A DNA stretch of 64,000 nucleotides from Prostheceraeus crozeri (lineage: Eukaryota; Platyhelminthes; Polycladida; Euryleptidae), in assembly GCA_907163375.1 (NCBI GenBank), contig CAJQUW010009206.1, forward strand, positions 39,809-103,808, written 5' to 3'. Shown here piece by piece: positions 63,710 through 64,000 of this stretch (its first letter is position 1; the number at the start of each line of letters is the position of its first letter). Under the pieces are notes generated by a model. The model did not search any database and was not told the origin of the DNA. It worked only from the letters and a program-made list of their open reading frames with translations. The translations under genes were made by a program, and so were the position numbers.

Positions 63710-64000
63710 AGTAGTAGGAAGAAGGGACCGTCCAGGACAAGACAATTTCAGAAAAATTGGTATTTTTAAAAACGACTAAATTCATGAATTTGAACCCTTT
63801 TTTCAGGTTTTTAAGACCTAAATTCATAAATTTAGTCCATTTAAAAAGTACCATTTTTTTGAAAAATCGGTATTTTGAAAAACGACTAAATTCATGAATT
63901 TTGGTCATTTTTTCAGGTTATGAAGACCTAAATTCATAAATTTAGGCGTTTTTAAAAATACCCAATTTTTCAAATTTTTCAAAATCTCAAATTTGAGAAT
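63710..64000 (+). mobile_element. Start of a second Polinton: left terminal repeat, cut by the window edge
   Basis: The stretch AGTAGTAGGA...GGGACCGTCCAGGACAAGAC matches the first Polinton's end (AGTAATGGGA...AGACCGGACCAGGACACC). It continues with the same TTTTTAAAAACGAC, AAATTCATGAATTT, TTTTTCAGGTTTTTAAGACC and CTCAAATTTGAGAAT blocks in the same order, with scattered differences. It is a related but distinct subfamily copy in the same orientation; only its end is visible. Condition unknown. Confidence 0.85.

Overview
This is a repeat-rich stretch of an animal nuclear genome, most likely a marine invertebrate. The base composition is AT-rich. There are spliced genes with GT-AG introns, and Penelope-like, Polinton, P-element, PIF/Harbinger, hAT, Tc1/mariner, BEL and non-LTR elements lie side by side. 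I cannot name the species. Host coding sequence is very sparse: a thrombospondin type-1 exon near 2.1 kb (minus strand), a possible exon near 7.2 kb, and cysteine-rich or THAP exon fragments near 14.6-16.3 kb that may themselves be transposon-derived.

Layout. 0-1.1 kb: a PHD plus zinc-knuckle ORF1-type module. 2.3-4.7 kb: a hAT element with a perfect 8-bp target duplication. 9.3-11.3 kb: a P-element-type transposase gene with a THAP exon and two introns. 13.4-13.7 kb: two adjoining long palindromes. 14.6-16.3 kb: a THAP fragment, a 5'-truncated LINE and a P2X7-type cysteine exon. 18.2-19.5 kb: a Harbinger element whose transposase is split by a nested 274-bp element. 19.6-23.5 kb: a second hAT carrying a head-to-head pair of nearly identical Penelope-like copies with a GIY-YIG domain. 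24.4-24.9 kb: three exact 157-bp tandem units, followed by a broken transposase-like gene. 26.7-27.7 kb: a Tc1 element. 28.2-32.1 kb: a 3.9-kb DNA transposon of a superfamily I cannot name. 32.4-35.4 kb: a BEL/Pao fossil, interrupted by a short element whose sister copy sits at 36.1-36.8 kb next to a Tc1 fragment. 36.8-39.4 kb: nothing recognisable.

39,591-60,145 is a 20.6-kb Polinton (adintovirus-like) fossil with long terminal inverted repeats and a perfect 6-bp target duplication, inserted into a LINE. Its parts are a cysteine protease, an integrase that shares its reading frame with a phospholipase A2-like domain, two membrane-active minor-virion-like proteins, a double-jelly-roll major capsid protein, a fibre-like coiled-coil protein, a zinc-finger protein, two distinct packaging-type ATPases, a protein-primed DNA polymerase B, a penton-like minor capsid protein and a membrane-protein gene lying in the terminal repeat. 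It carries several breaks and looks moderately young. A related but diverged Polinton terminal repeat begins at about 63,710 and runs off the window.

The most unusual signal is a 25-28 bp double-hairpin palindrome scattered through the Polinton, in its terminal repeats, between genes and inside its polymerase region, where two copies read as the same short peptide. I know of no description of such a miniature element spreading within a Polinton.
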